Counted from the stretch's first letter, positions 23,296-34,060 are shown. The stretch is DNA of 64,000 nucleotides from Ipomoea triloba (GCF_003576645.1 NC_044920.1:6070412-6134411), one strand, 5' to 3'. Numbers and translations are program-made. Notes: generated from the letters alone by a model not told the origin.

Positions 23296-24816
23296 GTGCA
23301 ATCATCAGCTTTTGTTCCACTTTTGTATTCCATAATGAAAACAAAAGAGACATCATCTGAAGAGACTTGCTCTAGATCTCTGGGGTCCACAGACACATTC
23401 TCCACTGCATACCTGAATGAGAATGGAGGAGAATCAAGACAAGGGGCAGGAAAAAAAGACTTATGGTCTGATTTATTCAAGATAAACAAGGATACAGTTG
23501 GTGCATCAGCAACACTAAAATATTTCCCACCGATCAACGGTTGTGCACAACTTGAATTGAATGAGATTCTGACCATAAAAGAACAGTGGGGATTTGCTCT
23601 TCTCGGCTGTTTTGTAGGAAGATTCCCAGGAATTCATGCAATCCAAACCTTGGTTAAGGAATGGAAGGTTGAATGCAAATTTTTCACCCGACCTAATGGT
23701 CATGTTCTTTTCCGTTTCCAATCAGAAGAGGACCGAAGTGCAATACTTAAAGATGGGCCTTATTTCTTGTTTGGGAAAAGACTCTTTCTTAAATCACTTC
23801 CGGAAAAGTTCAGACTGGAAAATGAAGATTTTAGCATTTTACCTATATGGGTCAGATTTCCTTTTCTCCCCATTGAATGCTGGTCCCCTACAGCATTAGG
23901 AAAAATTGCCTCATGTATTGGCATTCCGATATGTGCGGATGAAAAGACTCGAGAGCAACGCATGGGCAGAGATGAATTTGCTAGGATTCTTATTGATGTT
24001 GATACATCAAAACGTGTTCCAGATTCTGTTGTGGTGAATATGCCAAATGGGGATTCTTTTAGGCAGAAAGTCACCTTTGAACTCAATCCATGTTATTGCA
24101 CCAAGTGCAAAAGCAATGATCACCTTATGGATGATTGCACCGGAAAAAAGCCTTGGACTAAAAAGAGAAACAAAAAGGGCAAAGCTGCAAAATGGGTTGC
24201 AACCAAGGCATCAAGGCCGAACAACTCCGTCAATAAGGGACAAGATTCACTAGGCGCTGCTTCGGAATACCATACTAATATCCAGGAGCCGTGCCCCCAA
24301 ACAAATGACGCTCCTAATCCTTGCACCGATTTACCTTGCCAATCAATGCATCCCGAGTCTTGTCCTGAGGCAATGGAGGCACTAGAGACGTGCTCTGTTT
24401 TACCGTCTAATATCGATTCTATTCCAGAGATTGAGGATCAAAGGCCAGATAATGCCTCATCAGATGAGGCTGCAAAACAAACCGAAGAGGATACCCAATC
24501 CGTGACAGGTGAGGGCAAGGAACGAGATGGTACTTCCTCTTTAGATGGGACTGAATCTTTAGATGCAGAACAAGTAGAACAACCAAATGATAGAAGCAAG
24601 CAACCCAATGCTCCAGATCCGAGTACCAGTGGGATGAGTACAAGGAGCAAGGCAAAAGCAGGACCAAAGACAAGTTTTAAAAATGCACTACTATCCCCTC
24701 CAAAAGGTACAGCTGGAGGTAGCCGTGCTGGAAATTGTTTTGTTTCCCTGCCAGTGGGGGGTAAACCATTGGCCCGTGGCGGTGGTAGACGGCAACCCAC
24801 CTCGGGTTCCAAATGA
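23296..24816 (+). CDS. LINE ORF1: nucleic-acid-binding protein (DUF4283, zinc knuckle)
   Basis: This 506-aa intact frame has the plant L1 ORF1 layout. A polar N-terminus leads into a DUF4283 region (about residues 95-240; WGFALLGCFVGRFPGIHAI, VLFRFQSEEDRSAILKDGP, LPIWVRFPFLPIECW). A CX2CX4HX4C zinc knuckle follows at about 268-281 (CTKCKSNDHLMDDC), then a basic patch (KKPWTKKRNKKGKAAKW) and a long acidic/serine-rich, disordered tail. It presumably coats the LINE RNA and acts as chaperone during target-primed reverse transcription (family knowledge). Its stop overlaps the ORF2 start as ATGA (24813-24816). The first ATG was used; another in-frame Met lies 13 codons in (MKTKETSSEE), which may be the true start. 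Confidence 0.85.
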   Translation: MQSSAFVPLLYSIMKTKETSSEETCSRSLGSTDTFSTAYLNENGGESRQGAGKKDLWSDLFKINKDTVGASATLKYFPPINGCAQLELNEILTIKEQWGFALLGCFVGRFPGIHAIQTLVKEWKVECKFFTRPNGHVLFRFQSEEDRSAILKDGPYFLFGKRLFLKSLPEKFRLENEDFSILPIWVRFPFLPIECWSPTALGKIASCIGIPICADEKTREQRMGRDEFARILIDVDTSKRVPDSVVVNMPNGDSFRQKVTFELNPCYCTKCKSNDHLMDDCTGKKPWTKKRNKKGKAAKWVATKASRPNNSVNKGQDSLGAASEYHTNIQEPCPQTNDAPNPCTDLPCQSMHPESCPEAMEALETCSVLPSNIDSIPEIEDQRPDNASSDEAAKQTEEDTQSVTGEGKERDGTSSLDGTESLDAEQVEQPNDRSKQPNAPDPSTSGMSTRSKAKAGPKTSFKNALLSPPKGTAGGSRAGNCFVSLPVGGKPLARGGGRRQPTSGSK

Positions 24817-27800
24817 TCCTCGCATTTTGGAACATAAGAGGGCTTAATAAGGCTCTCAAAATGGGAAGGGTTGCCAAGTTTGTAAGGCAACATCATATTT
24901 CGTTTTTTGGACTTCTTGAAACCAAACTTCCACCCCATAAAGTGGATCTTTTATTTCAAACGCATTTTAGCAATTGGCATTGCTTTGTGGACTTCAATAT
25001 TATTCAGAGAGGAAGGATCATTCTCGCTTGGAATCCCTCTAAAGTGGACTGTTCCGTCCTTGATGTGTCTCCACAGGTTATTCATTGTTCTCTTCGGTGT
25101 AAGATAACAAATAAGAACTTTTTGTGTTCTGCAGTTTATGGACTCTATTCCGTAGTGGAAAGAAGATTGTTATGGGAGAAACTCATCTCCTTTGGACCTC
25201 TTCAATCAGTTCCTTGGATGATTGGGGGAGACTTTAATGTGGTGAAAGACCCAGAAGAGAAGCGAGGAGGACAAATCCCGACAAGTTATATGAGTAGAGA
25301 TTTTGTGGAATGCTGTGCACACCTCAATCTAACCGATGCACCCAGTTCTGGTAATCTGTTCACTTGGACAAATGGGCGGGTAAAAGCAAAATTGGATCGC
25401 ATCCTCATTAACATACCATGGCTTAATTCGGGCCTTGCTTGTTTTGTGGAATTCTTAAAGTTTGATTGCATTTCAGATCATTGCCCAATGGTTGTTAAGC
25501 TTTTTAACAATTCCTGTGGTGGGAATAGGCCGTTCAAATTCCTTAACATGTGGATCACTCACCCCAACTTTCAATCTATATTGGAGGAACGATGGGGCAG
25601 TATCGTTAGGGGATCCAAGCAATATATCCTTGCTATAAGATTGAAGGCATTCAAAAGGCCCCTTAGAGAGTTGAACAAGTTGGAATTCGGACACATCTCT
25701 GAAAAGGCCAAGAGAGCAAATGAGGAATTCCAAGCTTTCATCCAGAATTTTGAAGTTGAATCTGCCCGAGATGAGGATCGTGAAAGACTCAAGAATCTAA
25801 GGGAGCATGCTTGTTTTTTGGCTGAGGCAGAACGTTTATATTTCTGTCAAAAGCTAAAAACCAAACACTTACTTCATGCCGACAAAGGTTCCAAGTATTT
25901 TCATGACTTGATTCGTAAGAAACATCGGGACGGGGCAATCAATTTTGTTCTTGATCATAATGGTGAGCCAACGACATCAATTGACCAAGTTGGTGCCCTA
26001 TTTGTCAATCATTTCCAGCAGCTGTTTGGACAGGCAAGGGACTGTAGAAGCTGTGACCGGGATTTTTTCCTAAATGGACCGAGTTTAAATAATGATCATC
26101 ATTCTTTACTTGAGGCACCTATTTCAGAAACAGAAATCAAAGAGGCCTTATTTGATATTAATGATGAAAAATCACCAGGGCCAGATGGATATTCATCAGC
26201 GTTTTTCAAGAAAAATTGGAGATTTCTCAAGGAAGAAATAATCGGTGCCGTCATGGAATTCTTCAAAACTGGCATTCTGCTCAAGCAATTGAATCATACA
26301 GTTGTTGCATTGATTCCCAAGAAGTTACAAGCCCAATTTGTGGGGGATTTTAGACCAATCTCTTGCTGCAATGTTTTTTATAAAATCATTGCGAAAGTCC
26401 TTGCAAAGAGATTGAGTGATGTGTTACCATCTATCATTGATCCAGCTCAAGGGGCCTTTGTGGGAGGAAGGAATATGTCAGACAACATTTTCCTTGCGCA
26501 AGAATTAATTCGTGGCTACTCTAGGAAGAGGATTTCTCCAAGATGTATGATTAAAGTTGATCTCAAAAAGGCATATGACACCATTGATTGGGATTTCATT
26601 AAGGAGGCGTTGGAGGGTCTTTGCTTTCCAACAAAATTCATTGATTGGATCATGGAATGTGTAAGCTCAACATCATTCTCAATTTCAGTTAATGGCTGCC
26701 TTTATGGACATTTTGATGGGAAAAGAGGCCTACGACAGGGGGATCCAATATCCCCTCTCATCTTTACCATCTGCATTGAGTACTTCTCACGGGTACTCAA
26801 AACTAAGGCTCAAAGCCCACTTTTCACATATCATCCGAAATGCTCCCAGTTGGGTATTACACACCTCGCCTTTGCAGATGATTTAATGCTTTTCTCAAAA
26901 GGAAATCCAGCATCGGTCACCATCCTCCTTAATGCTCTAAAGGAGTTGGAAGAAACTTCGGGGTTAACTGTTAGCATTGAAAAATCTAACATCTTTGTAG
27001 CAGGGATCCGGGATAATAGATTGGATTTTTCAGGAATACCAAAAGGCCAACTCCCGGTAAAGTACCTGGGCATTCCTCTTGATGGGCAGAGGCTCAAAGT
27101 TGCTCAATTTTCCCCCCTCATTACAGCAATCACTCGGTTAATCGAAAAATGGAAGGGATGCACCTTGTCATACGCTGGACGACTTGAGCTCATAATTTCA
27201 GTAATCCAAGGTACTATTAGTTTTTGGATTCAAAATTTTCCCCTTCCTACTAATGTGATTGATCATGTAGCATTTCTTTGTGGAAAATTTCTTTGGGGAC
27301 GGAGAGTCTCCCTAATCACTTGGGATAAGATTTGCTTTCCAAAGGAAGAAGGAGGGCTTGTCATCCATGATTTTAAAGTTTGGAACACATCCTTCTTCGC
27401 AAAGGTTTTGTGGGACATACACTCCAAGAGGGACTCGCTTTGGATCCGTTGGGTAAATTCTGTCTATCTAAATGGTAGTGATGTTTGGGATTTCTGCCCA
27501 AATAAGAGGGACTCTGCGTTATTCAAGAAGATTCTTGAAGCCCGAGACAAGATCTCACTGGCCAAGGGAGGATTGCAAAATGCAAAGGAATTCCTTCATA
27601 ACTCTGTGAACAACAGCAAGTTTCAGGTTTCACAGATCTATGACCTTCTTCGAGAGAAATCTCAACCAGCTTTTGCATGGAGATTTGTATGGAGATCTTA
27701 CATTCCCCGCAAATTTTCATTTATCACATGGCTTGCCGTTCATCAAAGGCTACCAACAAAGGATAGACTTGCTTTCCTAGACATCAATACCGACTGTTCA

Positions 27801-28025
27801 ATGTGTGTGGGTGATAAAGAAACGGCTCAACACCTTTTCTTTAAATGCCCCTTTTCCTTACAAGTTTGGAATCAAGTCCGGATGCATTTTGGGTTTCACA
27901 AATGCACGAATGCAATCAAGAGCTCAATCAAGTGGATCAACAGATTGCACGGAGGAGCACGCTTGCGTTCGAAGGCAATTACCATTGCTCTTATTTGCAC
28001 TATTTATCACTTATGGAGAAACTGA
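24813..28025 (+). CDS. LINE ORF2: endonuclease and reverse transcriptase, near-intact
   Basis: The frame encodes 1070 aa. An N-terminal EEP (APE-like) endonuclease carries FWNIRGLN, LLETKL, GGDFNVV and ISDHCPM (about 1-230). The reverse transcriptase carries FRPISCCNVFYKIIAKVLAK, VDLKKAYDTIDW (Asp about 589), LRQGDPISP and FADD (about 687-690), so the catalytic Asp residues are all present. A C-terminal zf-RVT region follows (RKFSFITWLAVHQRLPTKDR, then CSMCVGD..AQHLFFKCPF). The TGA at 28023 interrupts TIYHLWRN; beyond it the same frame reads NRVHHDEDRLPIDGLVNDIA to a natural-looking stop at about 28130. This suggests a single recent C-to-T change that removes only the last 35 residues or so. 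It may be among the youngest elements here. Confidence 0.88.
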   Translation: MILAFWNIRGLNKALKMGRVAKFVRQHHISFFGLLETKLPPHKVDLLFQTHFSNWHCFVDFNIIQRGRIILAWNPSKVDCSVLDVSPQVIHCSLRCKITNKNFLCSAVYGLYSVVERRLLWEKLISFGPLQSVPWMIGGDFNVVKDPEEKRGGQIPTSYMSRDFVECCAHLNLTDAPSSGNLFTWTNGRVKAKLDRILINIPWLNSGLACFVEFLKFDCISDHCPMVVKLFNNSCGGNRPFKFLNMWITHPNFQSILEERWGSIVRGSKQYILAIRLKAFKRPLRELNKLEFGHISEKAKRANEEFQAFIQNFEVESARDEDRERLKNLREHACFLAEAERLYFCQKLKTKHLLHADKGSKYFHDLIRKKHRDGAINFVLDHNGEPTTSIDQVGALFVNHFQQLFGQARDCRSCDRDFFLNGPSLNNDHHSLLEAPISETEIKEALFDINDEKSPGPDGYSSAFFKKNWRFLKEEIIGAVMEFFKTGILLKQLNHTVVALIPKKLQAQFVGDFRPISCCNVFYKIIAKVLAKRLSDVLPSIIDPAQGAFVGGRNMSDNIFLAQELIRGYSRKRISPRCMIKVDLKKAYDTIDWDFIKEALEGLCFPTKFIDWIMECVSSTSFSISVNGCLYGHFDGKRGLRQGDPISPLIFTICIEYFSRVLKTKAQSPLFTYHPKCSQLGITHLAFADDLMLFSKGNPASVTILLNALKELEETSGLTVSIEKSNIFVAGIRDNRLDFSGIPKGQLPVKYLGIPLDGQRLKVAQFSPLITAITRLIEKWKGCTLSYAGRLELIISVIQGTISFWIQNFPLPTNVIDHVAFLCGKFLWGRRVSLITWDKICFPKEEGGLVIHDFKVWNTSFFAKVLWDIHSKRDSLWIRWVNSVYLNGSDVWDFCPNKRDSALFKKILEARDKISLAKGGLQNAKEFLHNSVNNSKFQVSQIYDLLREKSQPAFAWRFVWRSYIPRKFSFITWLAVHQRLPTKDRLAFLDINTDCSMCVGDKETAQHLFFKCPFSLQVWNQVRMHFGFHKCTNAIKSSIKWINRLHGGARLRSKAITIALICTIYHLWRN

Positions 28026-28432
28026 AATAGAGTTCACCACGATGAAGATCGGTTGCCCATCGATGGCCTTGTGAATGACATTGCCAAAGACGTGTACCGA
28101 GTCATCTTCTACCTTTATCCCATTACATAATGTGGACAAGTTTCATTGTTTTGCTGTATTGTGTTTTGGTCCCCCCATTGATTTGGACCATTTTTTCAGT
28201 TTTACTTATATGGAGAGGATCTCAATGGGTTGGACATGCCAATTCGCTTCCACGAAATGGCCTCCACCTATTCGAGCATAGGATTAATCCTCCTCCATCT
28301 TGTTTTTCTTAGTTGGCTTTGCCACTGTTTTGGTTGTAACAATGTACAGCATGTACTAGATGTTTTGATCCGGGTCGGGGCATGCCTCGTTCCCTCGAGA
28401 ATATACATTTACATTTCCTCGAAAAAAAAAAA

Positions 28433-28866
28433 GAAAGCTGAAAACCTCCCCTCGGTGGTGGAATGTTAATGAAACTTAAAACTCTCTTCTGCAACCTCCA
28501 AGAAGAATCAATCTAGTGTCCAGTGACAACTGTATACTCAATCTTTTGATTTTTTGATTTCCAACAATCTGTTGTCAAACATACTTTACTAACACTTTCA
28601 AGATTGTTCTTCAACTTCTTCTTTTCAATCTCATAAACCTTCAAACAATCCGATTTGATTGTATTTCTACTAATTTTTTTTCCACTCAGGCCATCCTTGT
28701 TTCATCATGAGGTTGAATCCTATTTCTTCCAAAATGGTAAATGGATGTTCATGCATCATGATCCAATTAGCAGCATGGTAAATGAATGTTTCTACTTTCT
28801 AGGCAAAGAACATGCAACAGTTTTGAAATCCTTCTGTCTTAATCTTATAAAATATGCAAGGTATTA
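28433..28866 (-). pseudogene. hAT transposase, N-terminal half
   Basis: Read on the - strand: HEHPFTILEEIGFNLMMKQG, then RNTIKSDCLKVYEIEKKKLK, VSKVCLTTDCWKS (first catalytic Asp of the hAT DDE triad) and RVLSFINIPPPRGG. This is the usual order of Ac-like transposases and runs directly on to GCMKEWGIEKKV at 22516. A stop in WKKN-stop near 28670 and one after VVTGH near 28515 mark decay. No BED zinc finger or terminal inverted repeat was found upstream. Confidence 0.8.
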
Positions 28867-28907
28867 GTAGCATAAAAATACCCCAAGATTACAAAATTTT
28901 GCCCTTT

Positions 28908-29247
28908 CTTTCGTTGATGTGCAGTCAAAAGCATAGCCAACTCATCCAAGCTTACTACACCATCTCCATTCTTGTCAGCTTGTCTAAATAGCTCCTCTTT
29001 CTGATATGCATATATATAAGAGCAGAATGAATTAATAATTAGATCATATCTTAATCAACAAAACTTGTGTGGTATTTAATTTTGAATTTTAGAGCACTGC
29101 ATCCCTGCATATGTTTACTGACAAAGCTTATTAAAGCTACACAGATAATAGTCAAATATAAACCTTTTCAACAGCCAATTGATTGCCGAATGCATAAATT
29201 AAATCAGAGAACTCAGCTAGGGAAAGCTCTCCATCTTCATTATAATC
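28908..29247 (-). pseudogene. Phosphatidylserine decarboxylase (PSD2/PSD3-type) fragment: two EF-hand exons
   Basis: Exon A (29164-29247) encodes DYNEDGELSLAEFSDLIYAF and then GNQLAVEK. Exon B (28908-29000) encodes KEELFRQADKNGDGVVSLDE and then LAMLLTAHQRK. Both are calcium-binding EF-hand loops (DxNxDG), and together they match the EF-hand region of plant endomembrane phosphatidylserine decarboxylases, which convert phosphatidylserine to phosphatidylethanolamine. GT-AG signals between the exons are intact, so this is a genomic fragment, not a retrocopy. The C2 domain and the catalytic decarboxylase part are absent from the window. It lies between a CACTA terminus and hAT transposase remains and is most likely a captured or broken piece. 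Confidence 0.75.
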
Positions 29248-29261
29248 CTGAAGGAAGCAAT

Positions 29262-29562
29262 CAAGGCCGGATTTTGGGCTGTGCAAGCTGGGCTACAGCA
29301 CAGGGCCCCAAATTTTAGAGGGCCCAATATTTAATTTTACCTAGCTAGTTAAGACATTAAAAAATAAAAAGTTTGCAATCAATATCAAAAGATTCTAAAT
29401 AGAGTAATGGTAAAAATGCAAGATTATTGTATTTCTTAGTTAAGATCAAAGGTTCGAATCTTACTGCCCTAGCTTATTATATTGGTTTTAAAAATTACAC
29501 TTTTGGTAGGGGCCTCATTTATTTATAAGAACTGGGGCCCAAAAATCTAAAAAACGGCCCTG
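29262..29562. mobile_element. hAT-type MITE, 301 bp
   Basis: The 8-bp target duplication GAAGCAAT is at 29254-29261 and 29563-29570. The ends CAAGGCCGGATTTTGGGC and (reversed right end) CAGGGCCGTTTTTTAGATTT, followed by TTGGGC, are inverted repeats. It lies in the intron upstream of the EF-hand exon A of the decarboxylase fragment. An internal AAAGGTTCGAATCTT resembles a tRNA B box. Confidence 0.92.
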
Positions 29563-29601
29563 GAAGCAATAAGCCAGGAGCCCAGAAGTTTTAGAAAACT
29601 T

Positions 29602-29761
29602 ATGACTCGATGCACAATGCACTATAAGTACTTCCAAACAGCTTCCATACTTCAAGCCTTCAACTAGGCTTCATCAAACATACGGCTCGATGCACAATGC
29701 ACTATAAGTACTTCCAAACAGCTTCCATACTTCAAGCCTTCAACTAGGCTTCATCAAACAT
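29602..29761. repeat. Tandem duplication, 2 x 80 bp
   Basis: The unit beginning CTCGATGCACAATGCACTAT occurs at 29606 and again at 29686 with no differences seen across the 80-bp period. It is a recent duplication. Confidence 0.92.
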
Positions 29762-29939
29762 ACGGCAGCCAAGTATAAATATACATAATAAACAACTTTT
29801 TTTTTATTAAACTATCACAACATTAATACCTAAAATATACAATAATACACAATTAATCAAAATTATAATAAACAATAACAAATATTTCAAAAATATAAAA
29901 CAAATAAATAAAATAAATTTAATAAATAAATTTAATACG

Positions 29940-30540
29940 GAGTATCATATACGTACCTGAACTGAACGACCAGCGGCGAGAAGTTGCGCCGAGGGCGACC
30001 GGCGGCGACAACAAGGAGAGGTTGGATCTGTTCGGCTATGGCAAGGAGAGGCTGGATCCGTTCGGCGTTGGCGACGAGGAGAGAGACCGGCGATGAGAGG
30101 ATGGATCTGTCCGGCGGTGGCGGCGGCGAGGAGAGGCTGGATCTGTTCGGCGGTGTTGGCAGCGAGAAGAGGCAGATCTGTTCGGCGGCGGCAGCAGCAG
30201 ATGGTGGTTGACGGGAGAGGGTGGTTTGGTGCGTGCAAATGGGTTCAAAAATGGGAGGAAGAAGGCAGATGGGTGGGAAGATATAATGAAGCGTTCGTAA
30301 ATGGGTTAATTTTCTAAGTCCGAAATTCCTACTTCGGACGCAGATGGTTTGACGAATTAATCATCTGCGTCCGAAGTTAGAACTTTGGACGCAGATGCTA
30401 GTTCGTAAAAAAAATAAAAATTAAAAAAAATTAAATAGTGAATTTTTAATTACGAAAATGTCACCGCGTCACTTTAGGCGTCCGGTGTTTCAACTCCGGA
30501 CGCAAATAGTCTTATATTTATGGCCCTTTTTGTACTAGTG
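29940..30540. mobile_element. Right terminus of a CACTA element with subterminal repeats
   Basis: The sequence ends TTTTTGTACTAGTG at 30540 (reverse: CACTAGTACAAAAAGGGCC), a CACTA terminus. Inside it are inverted copies of a TCCGAAGT/CTTCGGACGCAGA motif (about 30318-30510), as expected of subterminal transposase sites. Further in, 29990-30200 is a GC-rich block of imperfect 30-33 bp repeats (GGCTGGATCTGTTCGGCGG). The left terminus was not found, so the element is truncated or rearranged. Confidence 0.65.
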
Positions 30541-32707
30541 ACTGTCACAAATGGTTTTAATATTCTTCAGCATTGCCAGAAAGACCATATGGGGCGGAGA
30601 TGAGAGCGGTTAGCCTGAGACCTTTATCGACGATGGGCCAACATTGACTGTTATTCAAATTACTGAGGAGACGTCCAGATGAGGAAAAGAGTAACACAAT
30701 TTCAGGTCAAGTAGTCGCCTATCAACAAAACCTTTCGCAACAAAGGAATGTGTCAAAAAGGCCTATGGAACGTGGCAGCAACTCCACTAATGTGGGGGCA
30801 AGAGAGATTGACATGAATCAATTCAAGGAGGATATAAGTAAGTCAAACATTATAGCGCAAGAGCATTTAATGAAAGTTGTAGAAGATTTAACTCGTGGAC
30901 AAAGCATTGAGGTCGCTCAGCATTTATTTACGAACCACGTCTCAGTCTGGAATATTCTTCAAAAGAGTGACTCGGGGGAAGGTAATGGGCCTTGCAGCCC
31001 CACATTTAATTACACAGCCCAAGAGCAAAAAAAAAAAAAAAAGAGGAAGATGGTGGGCCTTCTGAAGCCCATTTTGAGGACCCAAATATTGTTGATATGA
31101 TTTTGGACGGGTCAAAAAACGTGCTAGAGGTGGGACCTGCTTTGCAGACTCGCCTATCATAATGAGTTTAATATCGTGGAACTGCCATGTGCTTGGCAAC
31201 CCTATGACAGTTCAAGTTCTTTTGGACCTAGTCCAACCAAGAGGCCTTTATTACTTTTTTCTTATGGAAAGATAACTTGGAGCAAATAAAATGGAGTGGA
31301 TCAGAATCAAATTGGGCTTTGACTATATGTTCATTGTTGATAGTGTGGGCCTAAGTGAAGGTCTTGCTTTACTTTGGAACAAAGAGGCTGAAATTTCTAT
31401 CGCGGGTTATTCTCCTAACCATGTTGATACTATGGTGACGCTAGACAACCCTCATATTGTTTGGTGTTTTACCGATTTCTACAACTGTCCAGAGAGGTAT
31501 CGACAAAAACATTCATGGAATTTCCTAAAAAATCTTTCCAGCAACAACGAGCTCCCTTGGATCACCATGGGGGATTTTAATGACCTTTTCCAACCATATG
31601 AGAAGATTGGCAACAGAACTCACCCTAGGTGGCTTATTCAAGGTTTTAGGGAAGCGGTGGATCAAAGTAGGTTGAGGAATCTTGATTTTGATGGCTATCA
31701 GTTTACTTGGGAATGTGGTAAGGGAATCGCATAGTGGATTAGACAAAAGATGGATCGTATTCTAGTTAATGAAGGCTGGTTATCTATGTTTGGGGAGGCT
31801 AGAGCTCATTTTGTTGAGGCTCCACTAAGTGACCATCTTCCCTTGGCGACATAGTCGCGTCCCACCGTTACAGTTTGCCGAAGAAAAAACTTCCATTTTG
31901 ATAATTGTTGGTTCAAAGAGGATCGATGCAGGGAGATTGTTGATGCCAGCTAGAAGAATTATGTGGGACTTAATCTTTGTTCAAGGTTTGAATTATGCAG
32001 AGCAGCAATCTAGAAGTGCGAGAAAGACTTCCAACGAAACCTTCAACCACACAGCAAAGCAAATAGAATATTAATGGAGATCCTTAGAAGCAAAACGGGC
32101 GAGCAAGGTATCATTGGTTTCTCTCATGCCCAGAAGGATTTCCTTGCGTTATTGAACTAGCAAAGTGTCCTGTGGAAGCAAAGAGCTAAAACCTTTTGGT
32201 ACAAATGTAGGCACTAGTGCAGGGGCCAATCAAAGAAGGAGTACTTCAATGACCTATTCACTAGTGCAACGGGCAATCAACTTCCAGTGCTACAAAACCT
32301 TAATCGGAAGGTGTCAGATGCCCTAAACAGAAACTTGATGAAAGCTTTTACTAAGGAGGAAGTGCAGGAAGCTACATTTGGGATGCATATGGACAAATGT
32401 CCAGGTATTGACGGTCTTAATCCTGGTTTCTTCCAAAATTACTAGGGAATTGCTGGGGGATAGTATGGTTGCTTTGTGTAATAATTTTCTTACAACCAGC
32501 CTTCTTCCTAAATCCCTCAACCTTACCCACATTGTTTTTATCCTAAAAAAACCCAAATCAGAGAGTCTTTTTGACCTCAGGCCAATTACTCTCTGCAATG
32601 TGGCTTATAAAATTGGTACCAAGGCTCTTGCAAATAGACTTAAACCTATCCTTGATGGCATTGTCTCTGTTAACCAAAGTGCATTTGTTCCCGGGAGATT
32701 AATTACT
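30541..32707 (+). pseudogene. LINE ORF1 end, endonuclease and RT start (middle of the split LINE)
   Basis: After the CACTA terminus the sequence resumes in ORF1 behind the zinc knuckle (RPYGAEMRAVSLRPLST; compare YPFGAEVRAG in the LINE at 50664). ORF2 starts at 31162 (MSLISWNCHVLGNP). The endonuclease is recognisable (DSVGLSEGLALLWNKE, PWITMGDFNDLF, LSDHLPL). RT begins with CPGIDGLNPGFFQN and QSAFVPGRLIT. At least a dozen stops and frameshifts are present. At 32707 the RT is cut by the solo LTR (32708-36208) and resumes at 36209. Confidence 0.88.
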
Positions 32708-34060
32708 TGTTAGGAATAAATTGTAATAGATTTTGATATGCCAAAATGTACTGAAAAGTATTAGATCCCCAAGTTTTATTTTTATAGTGGTAGGCGTGGT
32801 TAAGATCAAAAAGGAAAATCAAGGATAATTTCGAAAACCATCCAATAAAAGATATCAAAGTCATGAAGACAAGTCTCAAAGAACATCATGCACAAGAAGA
32901 AGAAAAAGAACGGCAATGCAAAATGGGAAGGATGATGGCATTGTATTGAAAATCCATTTGAAGATCAAGGAAGGGATTACATCTTGAAGAATAATTAATT
33001 AACCAAAAATTCGTATAGATAGAGTGTTTAATAAGCCAATCTCATTATGAAAAGACCAAGGATAAAAATTTACCATGGGATGAGATTATGAGATTTCGAA
33101 ATTGAGCTTGGGATGGAATAGAATAAGATTCCATAAGAAGAAATAAGAAATTACCTTGGGATGAAATTTACCAAAGGAATGAAGAATTGCAAGAGTAGAA
33201 TTTCACAAGGAATCCAATTTCAGAAGAAAATTAATTTGGAGATGCAATTCAAGGGATTCAATTACAAAAGCAATTTCACAAAATCTCAGCCCTAGATTAA
33301 ATTGAGATGACCGAATCATATAAATTCCTAAGGGATTAATTATGAGCTCAAGTTATATTTGGAAAGTGATTAATCCAAAATAGAAAGGGACAAGGTTGGA
33401 GCAGTATTAGAAAAGGACAAGGTTGGAGCTGTATTTGAAGATTAATTCACCAAGATGGCGTGAACATCATCAAGCAATATTGAAGATCAATTATGCATGA
33501 ACTTGGAGCTCAATTCAATGGCCAAAATATTTTCAATGTCTCACATAACATTAAAAATATTAAAGTCTATTCATAGACTGAAAAAGGCTATGAATATAGC
33601 TGACAAAGATTCAAATTGGGAGCGTCTTTTTCCAACGGACAAACTCTCAATATCTATAAATAGATGAAGATATGAAGCAATTGAAGACATAGAAGTTACA
33701 CAAGCAATATACTACAAGCGAACAAGTGCTAAAATTCGAAATACACAAGTGAAAAATCTAGAGTGCTAAACTTCATCAAAGAGAGACTTGATCTACATTG
33801 AAGCATCTACTGAAGAGTCTCTAAGTTGGAAGAAAAGAAAATCTTGTTTTACAAATAAGTGGTTTCTTTACCGGAGTGTAGAAAGGGGATTGTCACAAAG
33901 GAGTGTGAAATCCTGGTGCAACTAGTGTGGACTTGATGATCAAAGCACTAGTTAGGGCATGGTTAGTGTTGGCCTGGTGATCAAAGCACTACGTGAAAGA
34001 GTAGTTTAGTGTGAAGTGGAATGTAGGTGGTAAAACGAGGAAGAAGTTCCCCGAGTGTCG

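Larger units (their letters stand above)
22541..28432 (+). mobile_element. Nearly full-length L1-type LINE inserted in the hAT transposase
   Basis: The element consists of a TC-rich 5' UTR (22541-23295), ORF1 (23296-24816), ORF2 (24813-28025, readable to about 28130), a 3' UTR and a short poly-A run (about 28422-28432). It lies exactly between two adjoining parts of a - strand hAT transposase. No convincing target duplication could be read at the junctions, so the 5' limit is approximate (within about 15 bp). Unlike the LINEs at 50480 and 30541, no RNase H domain is seen downstream of the RT and zinc-knuckle region. Confidence 0.85.

Noticed and set aside
28908..29247. Functional calmodulin-like gene
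   Set aside because: The EF-hand exons match the decarboxylase family better. There is no start codon or full-length frame, and transposon remains lie on both sides.
29945..30238. - strand frame rich in R, P and L with repeated RTDPASP/TDLPLLA
   Set aside because: It is explained by the GC-rich 30-33 bp repeats inside the CACTA end. It might be an exon of that element, but nothing supports it.
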